This document shows positions 7,649 through 14,375 of a DNA stretch of 39,587 nucleotides, piece by piece. The DNA comes from Fibrobacterota bacterium (lineage in GTDB: Bacteria > Fibrobacterota > Fibrobacteria > UBA11236). Within the stretch, counting starts at the first letter, position 1, and every line of letters starts with the position of its first letter. The notes beneath the pieces were generated by a model. It ran no database searches. It saw only the letters and a program-made list of their open reading frames with translations, and had not been told where the DNA came from. Made by a program: the position numbers and the translations under genes. The stretch is from contig JAEKLQ010000060.1 in NCBI GenBank assembly GCA_019509785.1, positions 1 through 39,587 of the forward strand. The letters are read 5' to 3'.

Positions 7649-9033
7649 TCCCCCGCCTCCCCAAAGGCTTCACCCACCCCATGGCCATCGGCGAAGGCTC
7701 GTTTTCTTCAGTCTACCGCGCACGTCAGCAAGTACTCGATCGTTGGGTGGCCATCAAGGTGCTCCACGAAAAGGACCCCGGCCTACGGCGCAAGCTGCTG
7801 GAAGAGGCGCGCACCCAAGCGAGCCTTTCCATGCCCGGCATCCCGGCGCTCTACGACGCCTTCGCGCGCGGACCCCAGGTCTTCCTGGTGATGGAATGGA
7901 TCAAAGGCGTGTCCCTGCAAGCCTTGCTCGCGCGGGGAGTGCCCCGCCCCGCCGATCGCGCGGCCTTGGCCACGGCCCTGGTCTCCGCCCTGGCCGAACT
8001 GCATCGGCGCGGTTTCGCCCATCGCGATCTGAAGCCCGCCAACGTCCTGGTCTCCGTTTCCCAGACCGTACACCTGGTCGACTTCGGCTTCGCCAAGAGA
8101 ATCGGGGAAGGCGGCATGTCCATGGCCGGAGTCGTGAAAGGCACTCCCGCCTACATGGCCCCGGAAATCTGGCGGGGCGATGCCGGTGCCGATTTGATGC
8201 GCGCGGATCTCTACGCCCTAGGCCGCGTCCTTTCCGAGTTGGACCCGGGCCCGCCCTGGAAAGAACTGGCAGCCCCCTTGCTTTCCCTGGAGCCTTCGGC
8301 GCGACCCGAATCGGCCGCCGCCCTGTGGGAAGCCTGGCGGGTCCCGCCCCCGGCGGTCTTCGCCGCGGGTTTCAAGGAGTCGCTGGAAAAGTCGGCCTCC
8401 GAGGCCTTATCCCGCCTGCTCTTGAAAGCCTCCCAGCAATTGCTGCTCGCGCGCCGCCGGGAGGAAGCCTATTGGCTGCTCGCGGAATGCCTGCAAGAGG
8501 ATCCCGAATACGCCGAGGCCTTGAAGCTGATGGAAGCATTCCCGCAGGTGGCGGGCGGCCGTTTCCGAAACCGCAAGGCTTGGGCCGTGGGCGTGGCCGC
8601 CGGGGTAGCCGCCGCCTTGGCGATAGGCTATTTCGCGGGGCGCGCCAGCGAACGCCATGATCGGGTCGCAGCGCCTAGGCCCCGGGGGGAAACCCGCGCG
8701 TTACTCCTGCCCGGGCGATCGGCCCGCAGCGCCGAGGAAGCAAGCCGCTTTCGCGAGGTTGGCGTCGGTTCATCGGGCGTCGGATCGGCTGGCGACGGGA
8801 CGCTTAGCGGCGGGGCCGGGCGCTTGTCCGGATGGGTCTTTCTGGATCCGGCCCTCCCCTGCGATAGCATACGGATCGACGGCAGGCTGCGGCCGGCTCG
8901 ATCCATGTCCCAAGGCTTGGCCTTGCGTCCCGGCGAGCACGCCATCGCCTGCGCCGCGTCCCCGCGTCCCGAACGATTCAATCTGCTGCCCTTCCAGCGC
9001 AAGATCCTGAAGCTTAAAGGTGGGCCCGGATGA
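7645..9033 (+). CDS. Membrane-anchored eukaryotic-type Ser/Thr protein kinase with periplasmic PEGA-like tail
   Basis: This is a 462-residue Hanks-type kinase. The start at 7645 is set by an ATGA overlap with the TPR gene and by the domain boundary; an ORF extension upstream lies in the neighbour. All catalytic landmarks are present: glycine loop GEGSFSSV (16-23), Lys38 in VAIK, catalytic HRDLKPAN (126-133), DFG (146-148) and GTPAYMAPE (166-174). The C-lobe is short. A helical, TPR-like stretch (about 240-300) precedes one transmembrane segment (about 313-331, AVGVAAGVAAALAIGYF). About 130 periplasmic residues follow, ending in a PEGA-like beta domain (LSGWVFLDPALPCDSIRIDG, GLALRPGEHAIAC). 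The architecture is a cytoplasmic kinase with an extracytoplasmic sensor. The next gene, an FHA-containing activator, overlaps it by ATGA and is the obvious phosphorylation target (inference). Confidence 0.92.
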   Translation: MIPRLPKGFTHPMAIGEGSFSSVYRARQQVLDRWVAIKVLHEKDPGLRRKLLEEARTQASLSMPGIPALYDAFARGPQVFLVMEWIKGVSLQALLARGVPRPADRAALATALVSALAELHRRGFAHRDLKPANVLVSVSQTVHLVDFGFAKRIGEGGMSMAGVVKGTPAYMAPEIWRGDAGADLMRADLYALGRVLSELDPGPPWKELAAPLLSLEPSARPESAAALWEAWRVPPPAVFAAGFKESLEKSASEALSRLLLKASQQLLLARRREEAYWLLAECLQEDPEYAEALKLMEAFPQVAGGRFRNRKAWAVGVAAGVAAALAIGYFAGRASERHDRVAAPRPRGETRALLLPGRSARSAEEASRFREVGVGSSGVGSAGDGTLSGGAGRLSGWVFLDPALPCDSIRIDGRLRPARSMSQGLALRPGEHAIACAASPRPERFNLLPFQRKILKLKGGPG

Positions 9034-10847
9034 GCGCGGCCACGCTGGGCCCGCGCCTGGTGCGCGAAACCGACGGCGAAATCGTCGCGCTTACGGGCCG
9101 CTTGTTGACTTTGGGATCGGCGTCCGAGTGCGGGCTACGCGTGCCCGGCCGTAAGGCGCCCCCCGTCGCCGGCCACGTGCTCTTCAAAGCCGGCGGCTAC
9201 CAATTGCAGGACCTCTCCCCCGAGCGCGTCATACGTTTGAATGGCGGGCCCGTGAACGGCCTGCAACCGCTGTCCGAGGGCGACCGGATCGAAATCGCAG
9301 GAACCGCCTTCACCTTCCGGTCGGATGCCGAAGCCTGGGCCCCCGCGGCCGCGAAAAGCGCTTCGCCCTTGGCCGAGCTTATCGAATGCGTGACGGGGCT
9401 GCTCGCCGAGAAGGGCCCCGACCTCTTTCCCGCCCTGGTCGCCAGCGTCTCGCGCTTGCTTCGCTGCGATGCCGCCCGCGTGGTGGAAGAGGATTCCGCC
9501 GGGGAACGCAGGACGCTCGCCCGTTACCCCGCGGGCGCGGGCTTGGATCGGTTCTCCCGGCGGGCCATCGAGTGGGCGAAGGAATCCCGCAGCGCTGTCC
9601 TGATGCAGGGCAGCGATTGGGAGGACGGCGACAGCATCAACTCCCTGCGCAAGAACGCCATCGGAACCATCCTCTGCGTTTGCCTGCGGGAAGGCGAAGT
9701 TACGGCCCTCGAAGATGATCCGATCGGTTATCTGTACCTCGATCGCCTGGGCGGATCGGACCCGTTCACCGAAGAGGATCGCGTCTTCTGCGAATCCCTA
9801 GGCCGCCTATTCGGGGCGCTCTTGACGCAACGGCGCGCCTTGGCCCGCCAGCAGGAATCCATCGCTCGCCTGCAACAGGCCCAAGCCGGACCCGCCCCGG
9901 GCATCATCCACGCGTCCCCGGCCATGACCGCCGCCCTGGATCTGGCGCGCAAGATGGCGCGCACCGGAGGCAACGTGCTTGTCCGGGGCGAGACGGGCAC
10001 CGGCAAGGAAATGCTGGCGCGCTTCCTGCACGCGCAATCGCCGCGCGCCGCCAAGCCCTTCCTGGCCATGAATTGCGGCGCCATTCCCGAGAACCTGATC
10101 GAAAGCGAACTCTTCGGGCACGAGAAGGGATCCTTCACGGGCGCCGACCAGCGGAAGATCGGTTTGTTCGAGGCCGCCGACGGCGGCACCGTTTTCCTGG
10201 ACGAGATCGGCGACTTGCCCTTATCCCTTCAGGTCAAGCTTTTGCGCATCCTTCAAGAAGGCGAAATCAACCGCATCGGCAATCCCAATCCCGTGAAGGT
10301 GGACGTGCGCGTGGTCTCGGCCACGCATCGCGATTTGGCCGCCGAGGTGGCGGGCGGCCGGTTCCGCCAGGATTTGTTTTTCCGCCTGTCCGTGCTGGAT
10401 CTCTCCCTTCCGCCTTTGCGCGAACGGGGCCAGGACGTGCTGTTGTTGGCCGAATACCTGCTGCGGAAATACTTGCAGCAATTCGGCTTGCCGGCGAAAA
10501 CCCTTTCCCAAAGCGCGCGCAACAAGCTGCTCGAATACGCTTTTCCCGGGAACGTGCGCGAACTGGAAAACGTGATCCAGAAAGCGATCCTTCTGTGCGA
10601 CGGCCCGTCCATCCGGGGAGAGGACCTGCAATGGCAAGCGGGCGGGAACGAGGCGCGGAAGCCGGGCGCCCTGCCCACTTTAAAGGAGGCGCGTTCCCGC
10701 GCCGAAAAGGAAGCCATCGCCGCCGCGTTGGATCGCAGCGGGGGCAACGTATCCCTGGCCGCCAAGCTCCTCGACGTCGATCGGAAATGGATGATGAAAC
10801 TGATGGAAGAGGCCGGCCTCAGCGCCGACGCCTACCGCAAGGGATAG
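9030..10847 (+). CDS. Sigma-54-dependent activator with N-terminal FHA and GAF domains
   Basis: This is a 605-residue enhancer-binding protein. Residues 1-100 form an FHA-like beta domain (LTLGSASECGLRVPG, LNGGPVNGLQPLSEGDRIEI). Residues 113-270 resemble GAF. The AAA+ domain has Walker A GETGTGKE (320-327), GSFTGA (367-372) as the sigma-54 contact loop (GAFTGA in most family members), Walker B VFLDEIGD (388-395) and the arginine segment FRQDLFFRL (445-453). The C-terminus has a Fis-type helix-turn-helix (GGNVSLAAKLLDVDRKWMMKLM). Such proteins open sigma-54 promoters. FHA domains read phosphothreonine, and the adjacent gene encodes a Ser/Thr kinase, so a kinase-to-FHA circuit is inferred. However, the usual FHA phosphopeptide residues look altered: the expected Arg of GR is Ser30, and the VSR-H motif reads VAGH. 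The domain may therefore bind without phosphate. It is the last gene of the operon. Confidence 0.93.
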   Translation: MSAATLGPRLVRETDGEIVALTGRLLTLGSASECGLRVPGRKAPPVAGHVLFKAGGYQLQDLSPERVIRLNGGPVNGLQPLSEGDRIEIAGTAFTFRSDAEAWAPAAAKSASPLAELIECVTGLLAEKGPDLFPALVASVSRLLRCDAARVVEEDSAGERRTLARYPAGAGLDRFSRRAIEWAKESRSAVLMQGSDWEDGDSINSLRKNAIGTILCVCLREGEVTALEDDPIGYLYLDRLGGSDPFTEEDRVFCESLGRLFGALLTQRRALARQQESIARLQQAQAGPAPGIIHASPAMTAALDLARKMARTGGNVLVRGETGTGKEMLARFLHAQSPRAAKPFLAMNCGAIPENLIESELFGHEKGSFTGADQRKIGLFEAADGGTVFLDEIGDLPLSLQVKLLRILQEGEINRIGNPNPVKVDVRVVSATHRDLAAEVAGGRFRQDLFFRLSVLDLSLPPLRERGQDVLLLAEYLLRKYLQQFGLPAKTLSQSARNKLLEYAFPGNVRELENVIQKAILLCDGPSIRGEDLQWQAGGNEARKPGALPTLKEARSRAEKEAIAAALDRSGGNVSLAAKLLDVDRKWMMKLMEEAGLSADAYRKG

Positions 10848-10877
10848 GGACGGCCTCGGGGCCTGCCGGCAAGCGCC

Positions 10878-11534
10878 CTACTTCGCTTCCGTGAAAAGGC
10901 CCGGGCGGTCCCGGCGCAAGCGCGCCACGATCATATTCCGGGCGCGATGCAAGCGTACCCGGACCAGGGTCGGTGTGATCCCGAGGGCCTCCGCCGCTTC
11001 TTCCCCGGTCATGCCTTCCACGTCCCGGAGATGCCAGGCCTCCCGGTACAGATCGGGAATACCCTGGGCCGCGGCCCGTACCTGCTTAATTAAAAGCGTC
11101 TGATGCGCATGCTCGTCCGGCCAAGGGTCCACGGCCTCGATGTCCAAGCTATGTTCCGGGGCCTGCTCGACGCCGTAACCCGGCTTGTATTTTTCCGAAA
11201 GGCGATCCATGACTTTATGATGCGCCAAAGAATACACCCAGGTGGTGAGGCGGGACTTGCCTTCGAAGCGCGGAAGGCTACGGTGGACCGCCAGGAAAGT
11301 CTCCTGCATAACGTCTTCGATGGCCTCGGTGTCGCGTAGCCAACGCCCGATGAACCGGATTAGGGGAAAGCGCAGATGGACGGTCAGATCGCGGAAAGCC
11401 CGATCCGCCACCGGAGGCCCGTTCCGTAAGGCTTTCAAGAAAGCGGGAGAATTGACCTCCGATGCGAGGTCCCGCGGCATTTCCGCCACCCTGACCTGGA
11501 CTTTGACCCCTATTTCCTCAACTACCACGACCAT
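10878..11534 (-). CDS. ECF-type RNA polymerase sigma factor
   Basis: This sigma-70 family factor has 218 residues from the ATG at 11534, preferred because AAAGGG lies seven bases before it; an ATG at 11555 adds seven residues without a ribosome site. Region 2 is clear (LIRFIGRWLRDTEAIEDVMQETFLAVHRSLPRFEGKS, then LTTWVYSLAHHKVMDRL). Region 4 is clear as well (IPDLYREAWHLRDVEGMTGEEAAEALGITPTLVRVRLHRARNMI). Region 3 is missing, as is usual for ECF factors. A 30-40 residue N-terminal extension (VVVVEEIGVKVQVRVAEMPRDLASEVN) is longer than usual. No anti-sigma gene is adjacent. The neighbours are the convergent sigma-54 activator (30 bases away) and the divergent TIGR02147 gene. The ECF subgroup and target promoters cannot be stated from the sequence alone. 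Confidence 0.9.
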   Translation of the reverse strand: MVVVVEEIGVKVQVRVAEMPRDLASEVNSPAFLKALRNGPPVADRAFRDLTVHLRFPLIRFIGRWLRDTEAIEDVMQETFLAVHRSLPRFEGKSRLTTWVYSLAHHKVMDRLSEKYKPGYGVEQAPEHSLDIEAVDPWPDEHAHQTLLIKQVRAAAQGIPDLYREAWHLRDVEGMTGEEAAEALGITPTLVRVRLHRARNMIVARLRRDRPGLFTEAK

Positions 11535-11666
11535 GTATTTCCCTTTTGAATCCATGCGGGACCCGTTTTACCGGACCTGGAACAAAACTACGCTTGCCGG
11601 CCCCGGGAGGAGCCGTCGGGGAAGCCATTTTCGTATACATTTGTTAACGGGAAAAGGAGGCCGAGG

Positions 11667-11699
11667 GGTATACTGAGGGCTTCCCGTCGGGTATACTGG
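11667..11699 (+). promoter_or_regulatory. Direct repeat of GGGTATACTG upstream of the TIGR02147 gene
   Basis: GGGTATACTG occurs at 11667-11676 and, with the first nine bases shared and the tenth also G, again at 11690-11699. The copies are 23 bp apart, about two helical turns. Each holds TATACT, a good -10 hexamer, and the palindrome GTATAC. A third GTATAC is at 11633-11638. No good -35 sits 17 bases before either TATACT, which suggests an activator-dependent promoter or repeated binding sites. Confidence 0.45.
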
Positions 11700-11739
11700 A
11701 TCTGCCGGCCCTCCGCGAAACGTCCGGCACACGAGTAAT

Positions 11740-12579
11740 ATGAGCAACGAGAATAAAGCGCCGGACGTACTGCATTACTCGAACTACCGCACCTACCTGG
11801 CGGATTATTACGAGTTCAAGAAATCCGATTCACCGATCTTTTCCCATCGCTACTTCGCGAAGAAGGCGGGGATCAGCAGCCCCAATTACCTGAAGATGGT
11901 CATGGATGGTAAGCGTAATCTCACCAAGAAATCCCTGGTCAAGTTCGCGGTGGCATTGGAACTCAAGGGAACGAGGGCCGAATTCTTCGAGAATCTGGTT
12001 TTTTTCAACCAAGCCGAGACGTTACCCGAGCGCAATGTGTATTATGGGAATATCTTACGGACGCGTGCCAAGGCCGGGCTGCGCAGGCTCGACGAAGCCC
12101 AGTTCCAGCTGTTCTCGGATTGGCGCCATATCGCGGTGCGCGAGTTGGCGGCCGCCAAGGGCTTCCGGCCGGATGCCAAGTGGGTGGCGAAGAAGATGGG
12201 GAAAGCCATCACGGAAAAGGAAGCGGAGGAATCCTTGAAGCTCTTGGCCATGCTCGGCCTGCTTAAGAAGACCGCCAACGGCTTCGCGCAAAGCGACGTG
12301 AACATCACTACCTCCGACGAAGTACGCTCCTTGCTGGTCAAGAACTACCATCACCAAATGATCCGCATGGCCGCCGCCTCTCTCGATACGCTGCCCGCTG
12401 CTAAGCGCGATATCTCCTCCATTACCATCCCCATCCATGCCAAGGATTTCGCGAAGGTGAAGGAACAGATCCAATTGATGCGGAAAGAGCTGTTGAACCT
12501 GGCGGCCGAACCCGGCGTGGGCGAGGACGTGGTGCAGGTGAACATCCAGCTTTTCCCCCTTACCGAGATGGGGGCCTGA
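11740..12579 (+). CDS. TIGR02147 family protein (Fibrobacter paralogous family)
   Basis: This 279-residue protein is typical of the TIGR02147/DUF4423 family, a large paralogous set known mainly from Fibrobacter and relatives. It opens with HYSNYRTYLADYYEFKK. A helix-turn-helix-like segment follows (FSHRYFAKKAGISSPNYLKMVMDGKRNLT, about residues 30-60), then FAVALELKGTRAEFFENLVFFNQA. A second winged-helix-like region comes next (EKEAEESLKLLAMLGLLKKTANGFAQSD, about 155-185), and finally HHQMIRMAAASLDTLPAAKRDISSITI and an alpha/beta tail. The whole reads as a DNA-binding regulator, but no ligand or target is known. The next gene starts four bases after its stop and encodes a GTEVGNP lipoprotein; this pairing suggests that the two act together, with the regulator and envelope protein as one module. 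An ECF sigma gene lies divergently upstream. Confidence 0.88.
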   Translation: MSNENKAPDVLHYSNYRTYLADYYEFKKSDSPIFSHRYFAKKAGISSPNYLKMVMDGKRNLTKKSLVKFAVALELKGTRAEFFENLVFFNQAETLPERNVYYGNILRTRAKAGLRRLDEAQFQLFSDWRHIAVRELAAAKGFRPDAKWVAKKMGKAITEKEAEESLKLLAMLGLLKKTANGFAQSDVNITTSDEVRSLLVKNYHHQMIRMAAASLDTLPAAKRDISSITIPIHAKDFAKVKEQIQLMRKELLNLAAEPGVGEDVVQVNIQLFPLTEMGA

Positions 12580-12583
12580 GGAA

Positions 12584-13309
12584 ATGCGTCAGCGTTTGGC
12601 GTGGCTGCTGGGAGCGGCCCTGGCCATTGCCGGGTGCGACGATCGCCGGGCCGGCACGGAGGTGGGGAACCCCGAGATCACGGTCACCGCCCGTTCCTCT
12701 ATCTTCAATGATTACGATTCCGTGGAAATATCCTCCCTGCATCTCATGATGATGGGAATGGACTACCTCCTTTCCGGGACGAATTCGGCCGTCGATTCGG
12801 GCGTCTGCTGGAAATACCCGGGCGGAACATTGTTGAACCTGGCCGACGATTACACGACCTTGAAGGATACGTCGGTCGAGGACGGCCACTGGTCGCGGAC
12901 CGAGATCGTCCTGCGCGCGCCGGATGGGGCCGCCGGGCTTCCCAACCCGGCAGATATCCGCACCTGGGACAATCCGCGTTACGTCAAATTCAACTACATC
13001 CGCGAATCGCAACGGGACACCCTTCCGGCGCTCTTCGAATGGCCTCAGGGGATGGAAATCCACCTCGTGTTCGGACCGGCGCAAGTGGACACTTGGCGCT
13101 GGGAGGGCCAAATCTGGGTTCCCTTCCAATTTTTCGCCACTCCCTGGAGCGACGCATTCAATATCACCAATCGGACTTGGACTTTCCGGAAGGACGGCCG
13201 GGGCGCGCGGTACATCCTGTTCTCTTCCCAGGAGAATCCGTCCACATGGGCGGACCTGTATGCGAGCCTACCACAATGCTTCGGGGCCGATTCCGTTATC
13301 ATCCGCTGA
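12584..13309 (+). CDS. Lipoprotein with GTEVGNP motif, partner of TIGR02147 gene
   Basis: This 241-residue lipoprotein has the signal MRQRLAWLLGAALAIAGC, with lipobox IAGC. Right after the lipidated cysteine comes DDRRAGTEVGNPEITVTA; a GT-x-x-GNP motif in this place is shared by lipoproteins encoded next to TIGR02147 genes, as I recall from the family. The rest is beta-rich and ends with a segment that looks like a compact globular domain (WTFRKDGRGARYILFSSQEN, WADLYASLPQCFGADSVIIR). Two isolated cysteines (CWKYPG, QCFGAD) could pair. GAGG overlapping the upstream stop serves as the ribosome site, and only four bases separate the genes, so they form one operon. Its function is unknown; a periplasm-facing surface or outer-membrane position is likely. 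Confidence 0.8.
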   Translation: MRQRLAWLLGAALAIAGCDDRRAGTEVGNPEITVTARSSIFNDYDSVEISSLHLMMMGMDYLLSGTNSAVDSGVCWKYPGGTLLNLADDYTTLKDTSVEDGHWSRTEIVLRAPDGAAGLPNPADIRTWDNPRYVKFNYIRESQRDTLPALFEWPQGMEIHLVFGPAQVDTWRWEGQIWVPFQFFATPWSDAFNITNRTWTFRKDGRGARYILFSSQENPSTWADLYASLPQCFGADSVIIR

Positions 13310-13370
13310 GCCTCCGGATCGGTACAGGCCCGGCAACCGCCCGGGCTTCCGGCCCGTATGCCTACTGCGG

Positions 13371-14195
13371 CTAGCCGATGCGGAGCGAGGTCATGGAGAC
13401 CGAACCGCCCATCACCTTATCGCTGAAGATCGCCGCGTCGTCGCCCTTCCCTTGCAGCGCCAAGGCGTATAGGAGCGGATAATAATGATCCGGGGTCGGC
13501 ACCGATAGGCGCACGGCTTCCCCCAACGATGCGTAATCGATCAAGGCAGCGTGATCGCGCGCCAGGATCAACTGGTTGAATTTGGCTTGCGCCTCCAAGG
13601 CCCAATCGAAGCCATAGGCTTCGCCCAGGCGATCGAAAGCGAGGCGGCGCAAGTTATGCACCATGTCCCCGCTGGCCAGGATCAAGACGCCGTTCTCCCG
13701 CAAGGCCGCGAGTTCGCGGCCCAGATCGTAGTGCCAAGGCGGGGGACGATGATAATTGATGCTCAGTTGCACGACGGGAACGTCGGCCTGCGGGTACATA
13801 CGCTTGATGACGCTCCAGGCGCCGTGATCCAAGCCCCAGTCCTGATCGGCCTGGACCTCCGCGCCTTTTACCAGCGAACTGGTTTGCCCGGCCAAAACGG
13901 GATCGCCGGGCGCGGGATAATCCACGGCGAATAGCTCCTCCGGGAAGCCGCCGAAATCGTGGATGGTGGGCGGCTTTTCCATGGCGGTTACGAAGCTCCC
14001 GCGGGTGAGCCAATGCGCCGAAATGCAGAGGATGGCGCGCGGCCTGGGCAGGGAAGCGGCGGTCCTCTCCCACTCCAAGGTGAATTCGTTGTCCTCCAAT
14101 GCGTTCATGGGCGAGCCGTGCCCCATGAACAGCACCGGCATCTTTTCCCCGGGGCCGAGCTTCGCGCTAGCTTGTTTCAGATGGGAGAGGTCCAT
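13371..14195 (-). CDS. ygiD: 4,5-DOPA-extradiol-dioxygenase-like protein (YgiD family)
   Basis: This 274-residue protein is a member of the LigB-type class III extradiol dioxygenase superfamily, YgiD branch. These enzymes bind one divalent metal and open catechol rings; E. coli YgiD shows DOPA 4,5-dioxygenase activity, though its natural substrate is uncertain. The expected motifs are present: MGHGSPMNALEDNEF (His26), ISAHW (His61), HDFGGFPEELFAVDYPAPGDP, LDHGAWSVIKRMYP (His124), QLSINY, SGDMVHNL and PTPDHYYPLLYALA near the end. Length matches the family (about 260-275). The gene stands alone on the reverse strand: its 3' end is 61 bases from the GTEVGNP lipoprotein gene, and its 5' end faces a divergent lipoprotein gene across 180 bases. 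Confidence 0.92.
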   Translation of the reverse strand: MDLSHLKQASAKLGPGEKMPVLFMGHGSPMNALEDNEFTLEWERTAASLPRPRAILCISAHWLTRGSFVTAMEKPPTIHDFGGFPEELFAVDYPAPGDPVLAGQTSSLVKGAEVQADQDWGLDHGAWSVIKRMYPQADVPVVQLSINYHRPPPWHYDLGRELAALRENGVLILASGDMVHNLRRLAFDRLGEAYGFDWALEAQAKFNQLILARDHAALIDYASLGEAVRLSVPTPDHYYPLLYALALQGKGDDAAIFSDKVMGGSVSMTSLRIG

Positions 14196-14375
14196 GGCAT
14201 TAAATATACGTTACAACAATCATCCTTTCTACGAATAATTTATTCAAGATCCCAAACTCCGCAAATCCTGCCAGGAATAAGCCTTCGCTCCCTAGGGGGA
14301 GCCTCCTCGCCATGCCGATAATGGTGAGTAGGAACGGGAGAAGGGTACACTTGGTTTAGTGACTCACCAGCTTGA
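14196..14375. other. Divergent intergenic region, AT-richer near the ygiD start
   Basis: This 180-base region carries promoters for ygiD (leftward) and the YCF48-type lipoprotein (rightward). TATATT, read on the reverse strand just upstream of the ygiD start, could be its -10 box, but no matching -35 is evident. A hairpin GCTCCC (14287-14292), loop TAGG, GGGAGC (14297-14302) lies mid-region without a T-tract. Its function is not clear. Confidence 0.35.
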
